From: Polytrichum commune | Lineage: Eukaryota; Streptophyta; Polytrichopsida; Polytrichales; Polytrichaceae | Direction: 5' to 3' | Length of the DNA: 64,000 bases | Assembly (NCBI GenBank): GCA_950295325.1 | Contig: OX485805.1 | Location: forward strand, 58,936,283 to 59,000,282 | The notes under the pieces: model-generated | The model's input: the letters and a program-made list of their open reading frames with translations, nothing else | The model's database searches: none | Told to the model about the DNA's origin: nothing | Part shown: positions 33,825 through 50,216 of the stretch, piece by piece | Layout of the letters: every line of letters begins with the position of its first letter | How positions within the stretch are numbered: position 1 is the first letter of the stretch | Position numbers and translations under genes: made by a program

Positions 33825-36800
33825 TTTAAAAAGACCAAATTTGTACTTGATTGGTTGTTTGGAAAAAAAAATCTTAAATGATCTCCAAAATTCTAAGTTT
33901 TATTAAATTATAATTGATGAGTCTATGGATATCTTGGTAATAAGTCATCTCGTTATATTTACTTATTTTATGGATTTTTTCTATGTGTTATTATTAGTGT
34001 ACTGCACATTGAAGATAGAGGGAAAGAAAAGTAGATATACTTTGTGAAACACTAATAATAGGCATAACAAAATGGGGACTAAATTTTCACAAGTGCTTGG
34101 GATTTAATTACAACAAAGCTACAAAAATGACAATAATAAGAATAGATTTGCTACAAGTTCTAAAAGAAATCCTCACATCAGTGTATTATGTCAATCATAG
34201 GACAAACTTGGCAACAATATATGCAACAAAACCCCTTGCTGCAAATCTATGTCTAGAGAAATAAATACACTTTTGAAATCAATCAAAAAAATATTTTAAA
34301 AAGAAGCAAATGAAAATATAATTTGTTACAATTATAAGGAAAACTTGTTAATTCTTAAAAGTGTTCGAAGAGATACCAAAAAGTAAGATAGTTATTACAA
34401 TGACAAGCAATGACAACCTTGTGTGATTCTTTAATAAATGTTATCACTTATCTTTGTGGTAATGCGGATGCTATGAAGGATGGAGTTGGGTTGGTAATAT
34501 ACTTTGAACTTCGCACTTCTAAATATTTCTAGACTTTTAAATTCTATGTGCCAACACTAGGTTCAATTGCAAAAACGGACATTGTTCAAATTTGTGTGCA
34601 TTTCATTGAAGAGACTATGAATTTGAATGTTGACACATTGAATGAAGGCACTAGATATCATATATTCCCACAATTGAATCCAGAAGGTGAAAATTGAAGG
34701 ATATTATCTAGAGATATTAAGGGTGTCAAATACCATGATGTGCAAATGATTCAAATTAGAGTGGAGCAAAACCTAATGGATGTTTTGGCATTCCAGAAGC
34801 AATTTCCTTTGGCAGTGTGCAAAGTATTGAGAAGTAAGTTTTATGGCAATGACATTATGATTGTTCTCAATTATTGGGTCCAATTGATATGCCTTCACGC
34901 CAAGTAGGTATAACTAATTAGGGTGTGATTAATTTAGAATTTTTATGTGATTAGTATGGTGTCAAAAGAAATGTTAATGGGAGAAGGATCCTCCCTTTTT
35001 ATAAATTCCACTACAATTAAAATAATATTCTTTGCATTTGAATTACAAACAACTATAGATTGGTTGGATAAGAGTTTCAAAGACGTATGGCAATGTTACT
35101 TTGAAAGTCAAAAATGAGAATTTGTTAGTTCATGCTGAGATTTCTAGAGTGCAATGCATTAGTATGGCAACTTATGAAAGAACATTTTTAGTTCAAAATT
35201 GCATAAAAACGAAGCATAGGAACAAGATGCTAACAAAGAATTTGAAAAGTGTCCTAAGAATTGCATTGGAATGGCCAATCTTTGAACCTTTTTTTAATGA
35301 AGCTATAGGTATTTGAGAAAATAATACAAAATTTAGGTATTTGTTTTCCATCTAGAACCCACATTAATTTTCAAACCAAGCCAAATTTTTGGTTTAAAAT
35401 CAATTTGGACTGCATAAATCGTTTTTCTAGGAAATTTATGTGTAGTAGAAGTATTGATGTCTCAAGGAAGGTTGCGGGGGAAAATTGGAGTCTTAGACTT
35501 GTGTTATTTCCAACTCGATTGGACAATTAGAGTGGGCCACATTCCTCATTTTGATACCCACACTAATAGAACTATTAAGCATGTGTTTGTGTGGATCCAA
35601 CTTTGACTGTTTGTCACCTTCACATACATAATGTCCACATGTCATTGCCACATGAATGAAATGATTTAATTTCTAAGGGTCAATCCCTTCACATCATAAG
35701 AGTGTGAAGCAAGACGTGCATTGCATTCACCTTTGGTGGATTTCAATCTTCTGCACAATGTGGGCATAAAGAATGGGAGAATGCATGACAATATATTGTG
35801 TAGTGTGTCATGCAACCTCAACTACCTACCCTAGTTACTTGGTTTTGGATTCACCACTACAAAATACTTTGAGAACCCACCCTCCCCCACCCCACTTCTA
35901 ATGTGATGTTGAGGATAGGAAAATAATGATAGGAAAATAATGTGGACCAATTTTCTAAAAGTAAAAAATATAAATGAAAATTGATATGGATGGAGAGTAA
36001 AAACCTTGAGATGTGTTCACTCTTTGAGTCAAAACCCCATTCCATACCATTCCTTTTTAAACAACTTATTCATCCACAATGAGATTGAAATAAAATCTCA
36101 AACTGGCTCACCCTAAATCTTTAGAGAAGAATTAGGCAATGTGGATAAATATTTGCCATGGGCCACAATAATATTTCTCCTCAAAATTGGAGATTATAGG
36201 GAACTTATAGTGAGCTTGAGTTCAATATGGGTTTGGCACCGCAAACTACACACTGATTCTAGTGTACGTTCTACCTCAATCAGGGAAGTGTGTCTTAAAT
36301 GGACACCATTCTCTCTACACACATTACTTGAAGGATGTGGAATACACAATTAGTGCCACTTTCCTCATGATGTTTGGAGCTCATATTCATAACCCGGTCA
36401 TTGTCAATGTGAAGATTCTCCGAGTTATCAAATGATCATACAAGTCCCTTCATTTATATGGACTATGATGTCTAGAATGGTTAACAATTTTTAAGCACAC
36501 AATTTGATCTCTTATCAACATGTGTCTTTTGGGTGTATGTTCTTAGATCCACAACCTACAATTCACCATTCAAATATGGGTGTCCATCTAAACAAGGCAC
36601 TAAATTAAGCACATCTACATTAACAAATATTGACATTTTTTTCAACCAAATAATTTCAATTCAAATTTAACTTGATAACATGATTGCGTCATTTGCAATA
36701 CCAACAAATTTTGAGGGGTTTATATTCATCATATTTTCAAGTCAGTCTATTCCACGAGATTCACAAACTCGGTTCAAGTAGCAATCTTGTTTGAGGATTT

Positions 36801-39800
36801 GTACGAGGATTTTTATGTTTGATATCACAAGTATCCTTTGATTCTTTACTCTCAACCCTAAGGTCCAAATCAATTTTGAACATAAGGTTCATCTAAGATG
36901 AGAAGCTTAATAACCTATAAGGCCATTTCTCAAGAATTAGAAATTGTTGGAATTGACCCAAATGTGTCATCCCTACGATTGGGAGTTAAACTCACACTTT
37001 TGATATGGAGTTGGGGGTTTGTGTTGGGTTTACATTTGCCGTTTGTTGAGGATAATGGCGGGAGAGGCATCCAACGGCCTTTGTATATATGGATTTGCAT
37101 ATTTGATGTGGAAGGCAATTGGAAGCGGCTAGTGAGGTTTGTGCAAGTTTGAAACTTCATGTACACCACCACATTGGCATGTGGTAATTAATCATAAGTG
37201 AGAGTATGTGCAATTCTAGCTTGCTTCAATTGTTGCAATAAGCAAAAATTTGTTTATTTTAATATTAAAAATTATATGATCTTCTTTTAAAAGAATTAAA
37301 AGAATTCCCCCGAATGGTTGGTTATGGGAATCTCTCATACTAGAATGTGAATTCAATGTTATAAAGCTTGAAATTGTAGGACGGACGGACAAGTGAGAGG
37401 GTATTGTGGGTTTGGTGACCGTGGATCATAATTTTTTGTCATTGTGAAGATGTCCATTGGCATGCGCATGGTTGGGCAAGGGAAGAGCATGGCAGAAGCT
37501 AACTTGGTATCATGTTCAACATGCTCTTCAAGGGATAATTTGTTGTTGGTTATGCATTTCCATATGGTACAGTGGTCAGACATAAGAAGTTCCTCAATAT
37601 GGTCTAGGCCTTTGTTGTGCCTATCATTGTGGAGACATTGAATGGTTAGGTGGGGGTGCGCTTGGCAAGGATTTGTAGCCATGTCAATTTGCTCATTCTT
37701 GTTTTGAACATGGTGCAACATTGGGGGTGTGGGGATTTGCTAGACCTAAAAGCAGTGCTTTCAGCAATTGCCCATGTATTATTGCATTATGCAAATTGAA
37801 TGTTTGAGCCAATTGAGAGGCAAGAACAAAAGGTGTAAAAGGCAATGTTGGTCATTTTTGTGGATAATTAGATTTTAGTTGGGGATGTATTTGTTTGTTA
37901 GGTATTGTTTCTAGAACTAGCTTAGACGTGTGCCGCCCGTATTTGTTGCACCTGTGCATATGAATTGATATCCTAGATGAAATTCAACCATACACTCATG
38001 CGACCATATGCCCATGTACATATACCTTCCATGTTTGTGAGTACTCACTAGATGCATGTATGGTCATGTCCCTGCTCATAAAACCCCATGATCCACCACC
38101 ATGCCACCATAGAGCACTTTTAAAGGTTTTATTTTTAAAATTTTAATTCTTTACGTGTGCGGATTGAGTTGCACCTCAGTTTAACTTTGGTTGCAACTTG
38201 CTACTTATAATCGTAACACCTCTCATAGCAAGTGAAAAACTAGGAGCTCAAAACATAAAATGACTATGCCCTATTAAATCGTAGGATACACAATTGGTTT
38301 GTTCATCACGGCAATATACCTATGGGTAAGGTGGCAAAGAAAGAAGTTCTAACCAAAGTTGGAGTCACCAAGGAGTAAATTTTAGAATCTCGAGAGCAAG
38401 CTCCCCGAATTTATTGACAAACACTCAAGTGGGGCTCGGGTGTTGCCAATATCTAAGGTGATCGACAACAATGAAGAATTGGTGTGGTTTACCACTTTCC
38501 AATTTCATTACTACGTACTTATAAAGTTCCGTGCATGTATAAGAACTGCCTAGTACATGGCTTGTGCACATGCATTTATCATGAGATAAGGTTGGTAGGT
38601 CAATAAATAGGTTAGATGTCCCAGATCAATAGTCAATGCAATGTTGTTGATAGGTTCACCACCCATGTGGTTATAAGTCATTAGTTACGTTGTATAGGTG
38701 GGTTAAACAAGTGGGTAAGCCTACCATATAATATTCTCAAAAAGCAAATAGATGGGCCTTTGTGTGGTTGAGTAATAAATCCTCAATTAATATTCATTTT
38801 GTTACAAATTAGAAATAATTTGTGTGCACTATCTATAATCACATGGATTATACATGATATAGATGTTCGAAGAATTTAATTGAATAATGTATTGTTATCT
38901 TGATGAGTGTTGTCATTTGTGCAAGGTTGCAAATCCATATTTTAATGTAGGAGATTACATAATTTAAATTTTGATTGGGTCACAAAAGTTGAAGATTACA
39001 TGTGAAGGAGAAGTTACAAACATGTGACAATCAATGTAACAACTCTAAATTACCACCTCACATTATTTAATAGACACCACATCACCTTATTTTCTTGTGA
39101 TGTAGAATGTAATTATTGCATTAGCAAGGAAATTGAAATTGTCTAGTGTTGGACATATGTGGATCTCATGTATGTATTCATTGTACATTATAATTTGGAA
39201 GGAGAACATCAAGTATAGCATGCATGATTGCTAATTGAAGTTAGACCTCTAACCTTGAGTTTAGACACCCTAACCTACTTCAAGCTCCTTAAGTTTGAAT
39301 AAATTTCATCTTGATCATTTGCAACATTTGCGTTGAAGAACGCTTTGAAGTGGGAATAGAGCTCACTATCATATTACAATAAAATATTGTCAACTACATA
39401 AATATAACTAACACAAAATTACTCAAAACATTGATGATTAAAGGTACAATTTTACCATGTCCCATAGAAACGTGTGAAGTTGCAATAGTTCCAGTTTGGT
39501 GGACATTTAATCCTCTTAATGCATCTCAAGAAGGTGCAATTGTAAATAATTTAGCTATAATTTAAATGCCTACAACTTGTGTACATCTTCGTGTAGTGAG
39601 TAACTCCATGTTCTTTTGTTTGAGTCATATTAGCCTTCATCTTCAATTTCTTGATTGCCAAATCTTTGTTTGCATTATTTTATTTATCACAATGTTTGAA
39701 AATGTATTTGTAGCTTTATTATGATGAAAAAATATCTATGCATTTTATATTCACATTGATCAACATTATTCTATGCCACATTTCACCAACAGAATAAAAT

Positions 39801-40159
39801 TTCTACTATATGCATATTGTATGATTATTCTTTGCATCCTCAAATGGCAAATGACAATTGACTTGAAAGGGTTTAAGCTCTATATGAGGATCAAAGTTTT
39901 GGTAGGTGTGGCTTATGTTAAAGTTTTGTTCAAAAGTCATTCCATGTTATATACATCATAAGGTGCAATCAACTGTCAATCTCAACACATTTAATTTAAT
40001 TTTTTTAAATTTCCATTAAAATTAGGGTTTAAACACACAAATGTATCTTCAATGTTAAAGAGTCATATACTCAATATTTAATATTTCCCCGATGTTCTTG
40101 TTGATGTAGATCAATTGCAAAGATAGTGGCAAGAATAGAAGACGACTTCACTCTAAAGC
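33825..40159. other. AT-rich intergenic stretch, no gene recognised
   Basis: Only short frames occur on either strand, and none has a domain I recognise. 34560-34900 reads like a decayed coding fragment on the plus strand, but too little is left to name it. I see no RNA gene or clear tandem repeat. Confidence 0.4.
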
Positions 40160-42590
40160 ATGGCACCTAAAAAAAGTTCAACGGTGGAGGTAGCCATGCC
40201 TAGCATTGATATGGATCGAGAAATTGTTGTACCAATTGCAGAGGAATTATTGAAGAAGTTGATGCAAAAGATTTTACATCCTCCTGACCCAAATGCTTGG
40301 AAAGTGAGTGGATCTATTCTCCAATTGAATCATATGTGTCTAAATGAGCAAAATAGCTACACATGCCTACAATTTGATCATAAAGAATAGCAACATATGG
40401 CCAAAAAAGCTATTCGTTCCATTTCCAAAGACGTTGTGTAAATTTATTTGTTTTACACACCATGTGGAGCATTGAAATCTTTAGAGCACACAAGGCCCAA
40501 TTTAAGCCAAATCTTGCAATTACTGTACCTTTCATAAAATTCATGTTTATTTAAGTTGAATCTTTGATTCACAAGAATCTCAAATGTTGAAGCGAGAAAT
40601 AAGCATTTTGAAAATGTGCTTTTTCAATTTTAAATAACCACCAAAGTCAACTGGTCTGCCAGAGTCCATAGATCTACAAAGAGTGCATCTCCATAATGCA
40701 AAAACATATCAAATGAAAACTTTGCATATTTGTAGGGTTGAGTTCTCATTCTAGGTTGATAATAGTATATAATTTTAGAAAATGAAAATCTATTAAAACA
40801 ATAAATGTTTTTGGAGGACATAATTTCAATGTCAAATTTATGATATGGTTAATGTTGATGAATGAACATTATATTTGAATTTAAGCTACAAGTGGTGTCA
40901 ATTAGCAATGAGCGCATAAAAACAATTCTCAAAATATTAAAGTTGGAAATTGAAAAAAAAATTATAATATACTAGAGAATTTTATAAACACTTAAGGATT
41001 TATTTAAATTCACAACCCTCAAATGACATGGATTGATAGGGAAACATATTACATACACCATGCATAACTTAATAAAGTAAAAGAAAATATAGCATAATAC
41101 TTCTTCATATGTCAAATGAATTATGTGGTTGAATTCCATGGGTCTAGACAGATGGACTTGTAGATTGGGTGGCAAAGAGGACCAAGAAGTGGAACCCCAT
41201 ACGAGCACCCCTCCATGACCACCGGAGGACAATTGAGCGCATCCCATGGGGTCTTTTCCGCAAAGGAAATCTCCTCACCAACGATGTGAATTTGCACAAG
41301 CCATATGTCCAATTCCCAAACTTCACTCTTCCTAAGCCATCCAAAAGATACTCCCATGTGGCAGCTCGAACCTTAAGTTGGAGAGCCCCCAATGAAGGTC
41401 TAATTGAAGGCTATGATGATGTTGAAGGGAAAGATGTGTTGGCATTGCCAGAAGAAGTGACCATGGTAAGTTAACAGTGACAATATCGATACAACTTTTG
41501 AATGAAGATGTTAGATTTTTGAATTGACCATGCTATTAGACGTAGTCAAGTTCTTGGTCATAATATAAACTTCGTTTGCCTCTACAAACATGCATAAGGT
41601 AATTGTGTTCCCACTATCTCCCACTCACTCTCACATTAACACATGTTTTTGTCAATTCTAGTGTGATTGTAAATTGTAGTAAGTAAACCATAAATAAAAG
41701 GTGGGGAGGCCAAGGAAGGTTACAAATGATCAACATCCTTCCCACTTGCAACTATTGTTCCACTTGGCCATAAAGCATGGGAAATCAATGCTCAATATAT
41801 GGGTCATGATTCTCAACTTTCTAATATACCAATTGCTTGCGGGCACTTCATGTTGCATATATGATGTTGTTTAGAATCATGTGTGGGATGATTATTTGCT
41901 ACAAAGGGATCTCCAATTTGAGGTAATAAAGCACAAGGGTTGTACCCCAAGTGGGATGAATAAGATGAACAATGCCTATGGGACTCATTTACAAGATTGG
42001 CAAGTAGATTATGCTCTTGTGAAAATTTGCATTTGCCAACCTACCAAAGTACATTCTAATATGTGATGGACATATTGGACCGTAACACACTACAAATTGA
42101 AACATTAGGTACTTTGCATATGATGACCATTGAAATGATTTTTTTCCCTTGAGCTTCTTAATTCATTAATTTATATTCGCATTAACCCACTATGAAAAAA
42201 AATTACATACATGTTGATAAATATAGCCAATACATAAATAAATGTCTTATGCATATTCTAGCATTGTCATGATCATATAGGTGGACTCCCAAATTTTAGA
42301 AGGTGAGTTACAAGTTGATTATGAGGAAGATGCAATTCTACCTCCCGAAGAACATGAAGGTGAAGAGGTTGTGATGTTGGATCAACATGAGTTTGATCGC
42401 CTTGAGGATTTGGGTGGAGATTTAGATGAAGCTCTTCAAATGACAGAAGCCGTTGAAATGGCAGAAGCCATTCGACTTGACCAAGTTTGTCACCCACCAT
42501 AGCCAACATGCAAAGAGGCTCTTCAAAGTTCATTCATGTTTTTATTCCTTAGGGTGTTGACATTTTGATTCATATCATAAAAAAATTGTT

Positions 42591-42621
<31 letters not shown>

Positions 42622-44030
42622 TTGTTGTCTTTGTTGGGCATAATGTGATTTTATGTTGCATGCTTTATTATCCTAGATTGTGCACACATTCAAGTTTTGT
42701 GTATCCATGTAAAATGGTTACTCTAAATTCTAAATCCTAAATCCCAAACCCTAAACCAAAATGCCCTCCACCAAAAGGTGGCAACAACCCATAGGCAAAG
42801 AAATTCTTCATTCATGTTGCTTCCCGGGAAGTTGACATATTTATTGATCTATCAATCAATCTATCTATATATTTTTTATATCTACTACACATGTGTGTAC
42901 TCGTAAATATATAATTGTTGCTTGTAAACAAATCATTTTAATGAATTGAGAAATCCATTTCAAATAACATGCTTTTGAATATTGCCTCAAGGCCAACCAC
43001 ATCTAGTCACATTTAATGAATAAATTACAAATCCCTAATATATGATGTTTCTATTGTGTTGTATACAAAAATAAACACCTTTGGAAGGTTGGTACATGCC
43101 TTCTTGCAAAACAATATGACGTTACTTGAGTCTTGAGGAGAGTGAATTTCTTAAATAGGCACGACTGGTGAAACCCAAGTTCTTAGCTTAGAGCCTATGG
43201 AAACTCCAAGGCTAAGTAGCCTAAGGTTGGAATGGTGTTAGGATGGCCCAAGGGTGACCTCCCTAACACTCAATTCCAATGCACCTTACCATTTATGACC
43301 CATCCATTTCATAGTGGGTTTGTCTAAGTATTTTCAATCAACCATATGGGAACCTAAGGATAGATTGGTGTGAGTTGGCTTACCCACAAAAGTTCAAGGA
43401 GCTTATCTTTAAATGAGACAATGTGCAATAAGATCCCCTAAATCTTGTGATGTTTTCTTGGATTTATAATATAGTTAGACCAACTCATAGAACAAGCAAG
43501 ACAATAGATCTCAATTGACAACATTTGAGCCATTTATTTTTGTTTCTCACAAAACTTGTTGAGTCCCTTCATTTCAATCTTTTTAATATAACAAAGAAGA
43601 CCAAAAACGAAATTAGATTCAAATGACACACCATGTGTCTACATTTTGTTGAATGACCAAATTTATTGGAAGCAAAATTTACATTCTATGTATATGTAGT
43701 CATTTAAGAAAATAAGAGATATTGGTATTAACTTTTTAGGAAAGACTTGAAGACCGTAAACTAAAGCCATGGAGATCTTGGTCGTGGAGACAATCTGCAA
43801 GAGCTCCCATCCACGACCACCCACAAATGGAAAAACTCATTATGTGGAGGCGATTTGCAAAACTCGAGTTTGCAAGAAGGTCAAAGACATCGAAGTTGAG
43901 ATTTTTGCCAGAGCCTGGCCAAGATTGGAGACTGCTCCCAATCGAAGAGCGAGAGTCGTGGAGACTACAAATGCCAGCTGCTCAATATGTCATGGTTTGC
44001 AATTTAAACCTTCTCAATTCATCTAATAAA

Positions 44031-44076
<46 letters not shown>

Positions 44077-47000
44077 AAATGCCATTTTTAAATGAAATTT
44101 TAAGTTTATTTGGTATAGGGAATAATAAATGTATATGTTGACTGTAGGAATGCAAACTCCTCGAAAGAATGATGCGAAGAATCAATTTCTTGAACAATCC
44201 TCGTTATAGGAGGGAACCACAACGTTTCAAGGTAATGCCTTTTACTCGAGGTTCTAAGTTATCTTTACATGAATATATTTCCAACTTATAGATACTATGT
44301 ATCTTTGTGTGCTATCATGTTTGTAAAAAACGAAACAAAATACTCAATTATGTACCATAAGTATTCATTGTATTGGTTATGACCTCTAAATGAATACCAA
44401 TTGGCATAAGAACTCAAATCCTAAGACCTAACGCACACAATACCTTAAGGTATGTAACAAGAATTGAAACTATTTTACATGTAAGTCTACAAGTTTTGGC
44501 TATCTTGCATATGTAATGTTGATAGGTGTTGCATTGTTTATTTGCACAGATTAAAAAGTACCACATGAATAGTATGATCCACAAACTTGTTGAGATGGCA
44601 ACTTAAAATACACCTTCAGTGGATGACAAGTACTTCAGGCATTGGAGATTTATCGTCAAAAAGACCTTGCCATACCTTTGCCATACTGGATTGAGGTGCC
44701 AGTTGAAGGCCCAGTGGAGAATGGTCATCTTGATCCACCTATTGTGGTGTTTGACGGATTTGGTGAGCGAAAAAACCTAATACCAATGACAATACTACAA
44801 TTGCTATTGGTTGACCCAATATACATGAACCTTAAGTGTCTTTGCATCTACAAGCAATTGTGACCCCTATATGATAGGCTAATACGTAAGAATTATATAG
44901 GTTTTCATAAACTCATGCACTTTGAATAATTATAATAATATATATTACATAAGTTTTAACCCTCTGATCATCAATGATATTCATACCTTAAGATGTTAAA
45001 TAATGTGATTGTAGTTGAAAGTCATATAATGATGAATCAACAACTTCAATCAAACTTCATTGTTTTGACATAAATTATAAAAGTTAAAGTTTTTTGTTTT
45101 CTAGATTGTGTTGTTTGGGGGTGGGGGAGTGCATTTACTCTTGGAAGTGGTTGAATCAACACAAATAACATAAATGATAAATATGTGTAGGTTTGTGTGA
45201 GTTGGACTATTGTGCATTTACAATATGGGTTGATTATGATACTTACTCCCAACAATATTAATGATTTTTAACCCAAGCCTAGCATATAAAATCTTGGACT
45301 TGACAAGTTTAATAAATTAGTATTTAATGCACATGTCAAGTGTTGGTTGCAAATGTATGAAGCACATTATGTTACAAATTTGTAGGTTAGGGTGTGAATG
45401 TTGATGCTTAGGCTTGTTGAATTTATTTGCAGAGGCTGGAAAGGTGTATGTTGCACATTTACATGTTGTGAACAAAAGCCCTTGGAGCCAACGTTTGAGG
45501 TGATTTTTGTTGTTACATATCGCATTTTCCAGAACCTTCCTTAACAAGCAAGTTAGGGTCATGAAAGGAAAACCCACACATTAACCAATATTTGGGTCCA
45601 TTTGAACCTTCATTGGAGATGGAACATGGATGGAACAAGATGGAACATGTTAGAGTAAATTTTCCTAAGCGGAGAGAAACTAAGCCATGTACTTCTTGGG
45701 AGAATTATCAAAACCAAGTCATTTGTTTGATAGAAACACAAAATGAGGCGTCATTAGAGCCATCAAGTCCAAAGTTCTGAGTCCATGCAACTATTCAAAT
45801 CCTAGACTTTTCCATTTGTGGATGATATTTGTGTATAATTAACTTTTTCCACTCATCATAAGGTGTGGACTTAAATCTAAACCCTAAACCCTAAACCCTA
45901 AACTTTAAACCTTAAATTGGTGGAGAATTTCTAGTTTGGTACTTTGGCTTTTATTTCTCAAATACATATTGATAGAAAACCAATCAATTTTTTATATATT
46001 GATTTAGGTTTATAAAGCCAAAAACAAATGAGTTCCACATGACGTCAAAAGAAGTACCATTCCAAGGAAAGATCTTGATATCTGGCATGTTTTGCAAGTT
46101 TGAGATCACATACACACCAAAGACAGTGAAGGAAGCGGAGGACGAAATGCTTGTGTTCTCAGAGATGGATAAATGCATCGTGCATTTGATGTCGATTAAC
46201 CCACTTCCTACGGTTGTATTCCCACCTTTCTTAGACCTTGGCATTTGCCTCACAGATCACTTGGTCACAACTTCTTACCATTATGAAAGCAAAGGAGCAG
46301 GAGCTCATTTTGCCATGCTTGGTTTTAGTGACGACTTGGAATGGAACTTTATTGAAACTAAGTGGAATCAAGATATCCGATGGAAAGATCTCCAGGAATA
46401 CTATATTAGCAACAATTTTGTCTTGTTTGCGCCATTCCTTGCATATCCAAGGATAGTCAAACTTGAAAAGGATCAATCGCAAGAATTAATAGTTTTATTT
46501 AGGCCTCCAAAAGCAGGGAAATACACAGGTGTGCATATGACTCTTCCAAAACTTTGAAAAAAATGATTATATGTATGTAAATTTTTTGGAGGGCGGAGAG
46601 AGAAAAAAAATATTATGATTGGATTTTCAAATACGTACCATTTTCAAGCTACCTGGATTAGATAGTAGGGCCGAGAAACAATAAAGTGTTGATTGAATAT
46701 GATTCATTGAGATACTTAGGTTAAGCTAATTTTAAATTATATTTGAAAAAATATGCTAATGTAACCACAAATTTATAGTATTACTATGATAAAAATTCAA
46801 ATGATATCAAAAAATCCTCTCATGACTAAACACAAGTATGACAAAAAAATTTAATAGGTGTATTACAAATAGAAACCTCCACGGGACGACATTGGGAGGT
46901 TGTTGTCAAAGGTCATGCTGTTGATCTTCAAATTGATTGCACGAGACTTGATGGTCGTGAATGGAGGCCTGGAGAATTTGACCTCGGTGTAAATTTTGGT

Positions 47001-50000
47001 GATGGTTGTGTTGGGGGAACGATATGTCGAAACTTGACAATTTATAATCGTTGTGAAATACATGTTCGATATTATTGGAGAATATCGAGACAAATGGAGG
47101 TATCTTTGTCTGGGAAGGTGATGCAAGAACAAGAAAAAGATACAGACACAAAAGAGGTGTGTTGGGAGGCTGAGCGTGAATTTGTTGCGGATCCCATCTT
47201 TGGGTTTTTCCCAGCATTGGTTGAGACAAATATAAGCATGAAGTTCATACCGCCAGAGATGATCAAATACATGTCTGTTGCTCGTTTGTATGTTGACACC
47301 CGGATGGACCTACCCCTTGCTTCCAATGAATGGAAGAAATTCAAGGATCAAGTGTTTAGATTAGAGAATGAGATTCAAAAAGAATCAAATGGACGACAAC
47401 AATATAGATTCACAAACGAAGAATATGCAGTGAATCAAGTAGATAATATGGGCAAGATTTCCAAACTATTTGAGCTAAACTTGTTGGGTGTGGGAGTCCA
47501 TTTGGATGTATCAATTCTACCCCCTCTTATTGTGGTAAGTGGCGGCCTCACCCTAGGCACCGTCCGCAACTTCAAGATTGTCCTAAGAAACAATAGCCCA
47601 TCCAATGTTCATTTCTCATGGGAGCGCCCAAGGACCCCCTCTAAGAGTGTGCTCCCGCGCCGCAAAAATGGTGTCTACTTCCAACCGTTAACTGGCATAA
47701 TTGTGGCACATGGCAATCAAGACGTGCTTGTGATTTTGAAGGCATGTACCATCGGGGCGATAGAGGCCAAACACTCATGCCATTTCACCAATCCAACCGG
47801 TCAAGGAGAAATGTCTCTTCTTCTTCAAGTTGAAGGTCATGTGCGAGGTCCTGTTGTTGCCCTTTCTCCAGCTATGTTGGATTATGGTCTTGTCCAGGTA
47901 GAAAACATCATTTGATGCTAATTGTTAATGATTATTAAACATCATTAATGATTGTGTTACGTGCATGTTAATGTGTTATTTTATAATGGCATAAACATGT
48001 TTGAGTAAATTAACTACAAGGGCCACCAAATATTCACATATTACATCATGGTGAATTCATTTGAGAATCTTGGATGGTGGTGTCATACATGACGTGGGTT
48101 GAATGCAAATAAATACAAGTGCTTCACATGTTGAGTCTTCCACCATTATTGTGGATGAAGGAAGACTAATTAAAATGTGATTTTAACACATTAGATATAT
48201 AAAGTTGTGATACATACATTCTTCAATACTAAATTTAGGCCGAAAAAGTTTAAACTAAATTCAACTTTAAATATTGATTGATAAATGAAATCCTTGTAGT
48301 TCCACCTTCATGGTAGTTGAAAATTACATCTAGATGGTTGCACATCTTTCAAACTTGCATTCCTAGTCAAGCAAATGAATTATGATTCATCATTAGTGGA
48401 TCCTAGATCCTATATACTTATCATTTTTTGTTGGGATTGTTGCTCAGATTGATAGTACATATGAGTTGAAGCTCACGATAACAAATAAGAGTGGAACAAG
48501 GGCTCACTTCAAGCTTTACTCTAGCCCTGACCCTGAAGAAGATGCAATATTAGGTAGCCGTGACAAACCCGTGGCACTCTCTACATATGGTGATGCTTTA
48601 CAAATGTTCAAAGATGGCGTCCCCCTTACAAAATCGTATAGACAAGTGGAGCACAAACGACTGGTTCCAAATGTTTTGCCACATGAGCCACTGCCTGTGG
48701 TCAAGATTCGAAGGGTTTGGTATCCGATGGGCCCACCCTACCCGGAAGATGATTGGCATCAACGCCTTGCTTTTTATCCAAGTGTTGGGGTGCTTGAACG
48801 ACATCAATCACGTAGTGTGAAGGTTAGGTGTCCAATCATATAAGATTCCTTATGCATGGCATCGAGAGACATGACTCAAAATCTTTAAATTCCAACCGTA
48901 AACTCATTCAAGGGGGGTATATTATTTTTATAGATCAAAAGTTATAATCTAATCTTGTGTTTTATGAAAATCAAGGCCTACATCTCAAAACATGGTGACT
49001 AGGTTGTGGATAGGATGTTAATGGAATCTAAGAGGTCAAGTCATCACACCTATCACTTGGTGGTAGATTGTGCATTATGGCACAAATATTATATATTTTT
49101 TCCTTTTTCATTTGACCATGAAGATAAATTATTTAGATATGCATAAATTGCAATGGGACATGTGGAAGTTGATCTAGCACTTCGCTCAAAGGGAGATCAA
49201 AGCAATGAATTTGAACTTAAATATTTATGGTTGCACCTTCATTAATATGCATCAATTTCTTGACCTCATTTTCATCACATCCACTATTGAGAGTTCAAAT
49301 TGAATTTGTCATTTTGACATTCCAACAAAATGGAAGCATGGAAGTGACAACAATGGATCACCATCTTTAGGATACATTTTCCTCAAAGAGGTCTCCAATA
49401 ATGGATCATGAGTATTTCCTTTAAGAGGTCATCAAAGTGGGATGCCTATGATTTAGAAATGAATTTACATGTAGAGAAGAGTGAAACTTTTGAGTTTTTT
49501 TTTTTTTTTTTTTCAATTAGATGTTGGAGTTCTACATCATTAATTAAATGATGTGGAAAAATACAATAATACAACCTTCATTTGCTTCTTGAAGTGCTTG
49601 AATTTCATGAAAAAATTTACATTCCTCAATCTCTATAAGAAAACTAAAAGTTCGTTATTAAAAGGTGGTAGTAGCCTTGGACAAAAAGACTCCTCATTCA
49701 TGTTTGCTTCCTCATGAAGTTGACGACTTTATCAATCCATTTATGTAGTACATTAGGAAGGTTCTTAACTTGATGTTGTGTCAACATACAAGTTATTCTA
49801 GAATTTACAAATTCCACATTGAATTTCATGTACATCTTATTGAAAGTGTATTGTTCAATTATTTAGGTGGTGTTGACTGGCACTAAACGGGGATACCTCC
49901 GCCTGGCAATCATATGTGAGGTGGAGGAGTTGGGGTCCCCAACAAGCATGGTTGTAGCACGGGCAGAGATTGATGCACCTCGAGTGGCAGTGATCCCACC

Positions 50001-50216
50001 AATGATTGACCTAGGCATCCAATATTTGTATTGCGAGATTGAGAGGATGATCACTTTGCGCAATTTGCGAGCATTACCAGCATGTTTTAGTTGGTGGAGT
50101 CAAGACGGGGTGGGTGACCACAAACATGTGATCATTCAATGGTCCCAAGTATCTGGGAAGATTCCACCTTGCCAAGAGATCCACTTGACGTTCAAATTTA
50201 CACCACAAAGGTTGGT

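Noticed and set aside
35850-35880. CACTACAAAA as the end of another CACTA element
   Set aside because: No matching inverse end with a 3-bp duplication could be found in the window.
45568-45773. Open frame between two DLEC1-like exons
   Set aside because: Its phase does not fit the preceding exon (44762), and the 67-bp exon at 45433-45499 fits both phase and the expected ASH domain sequence.
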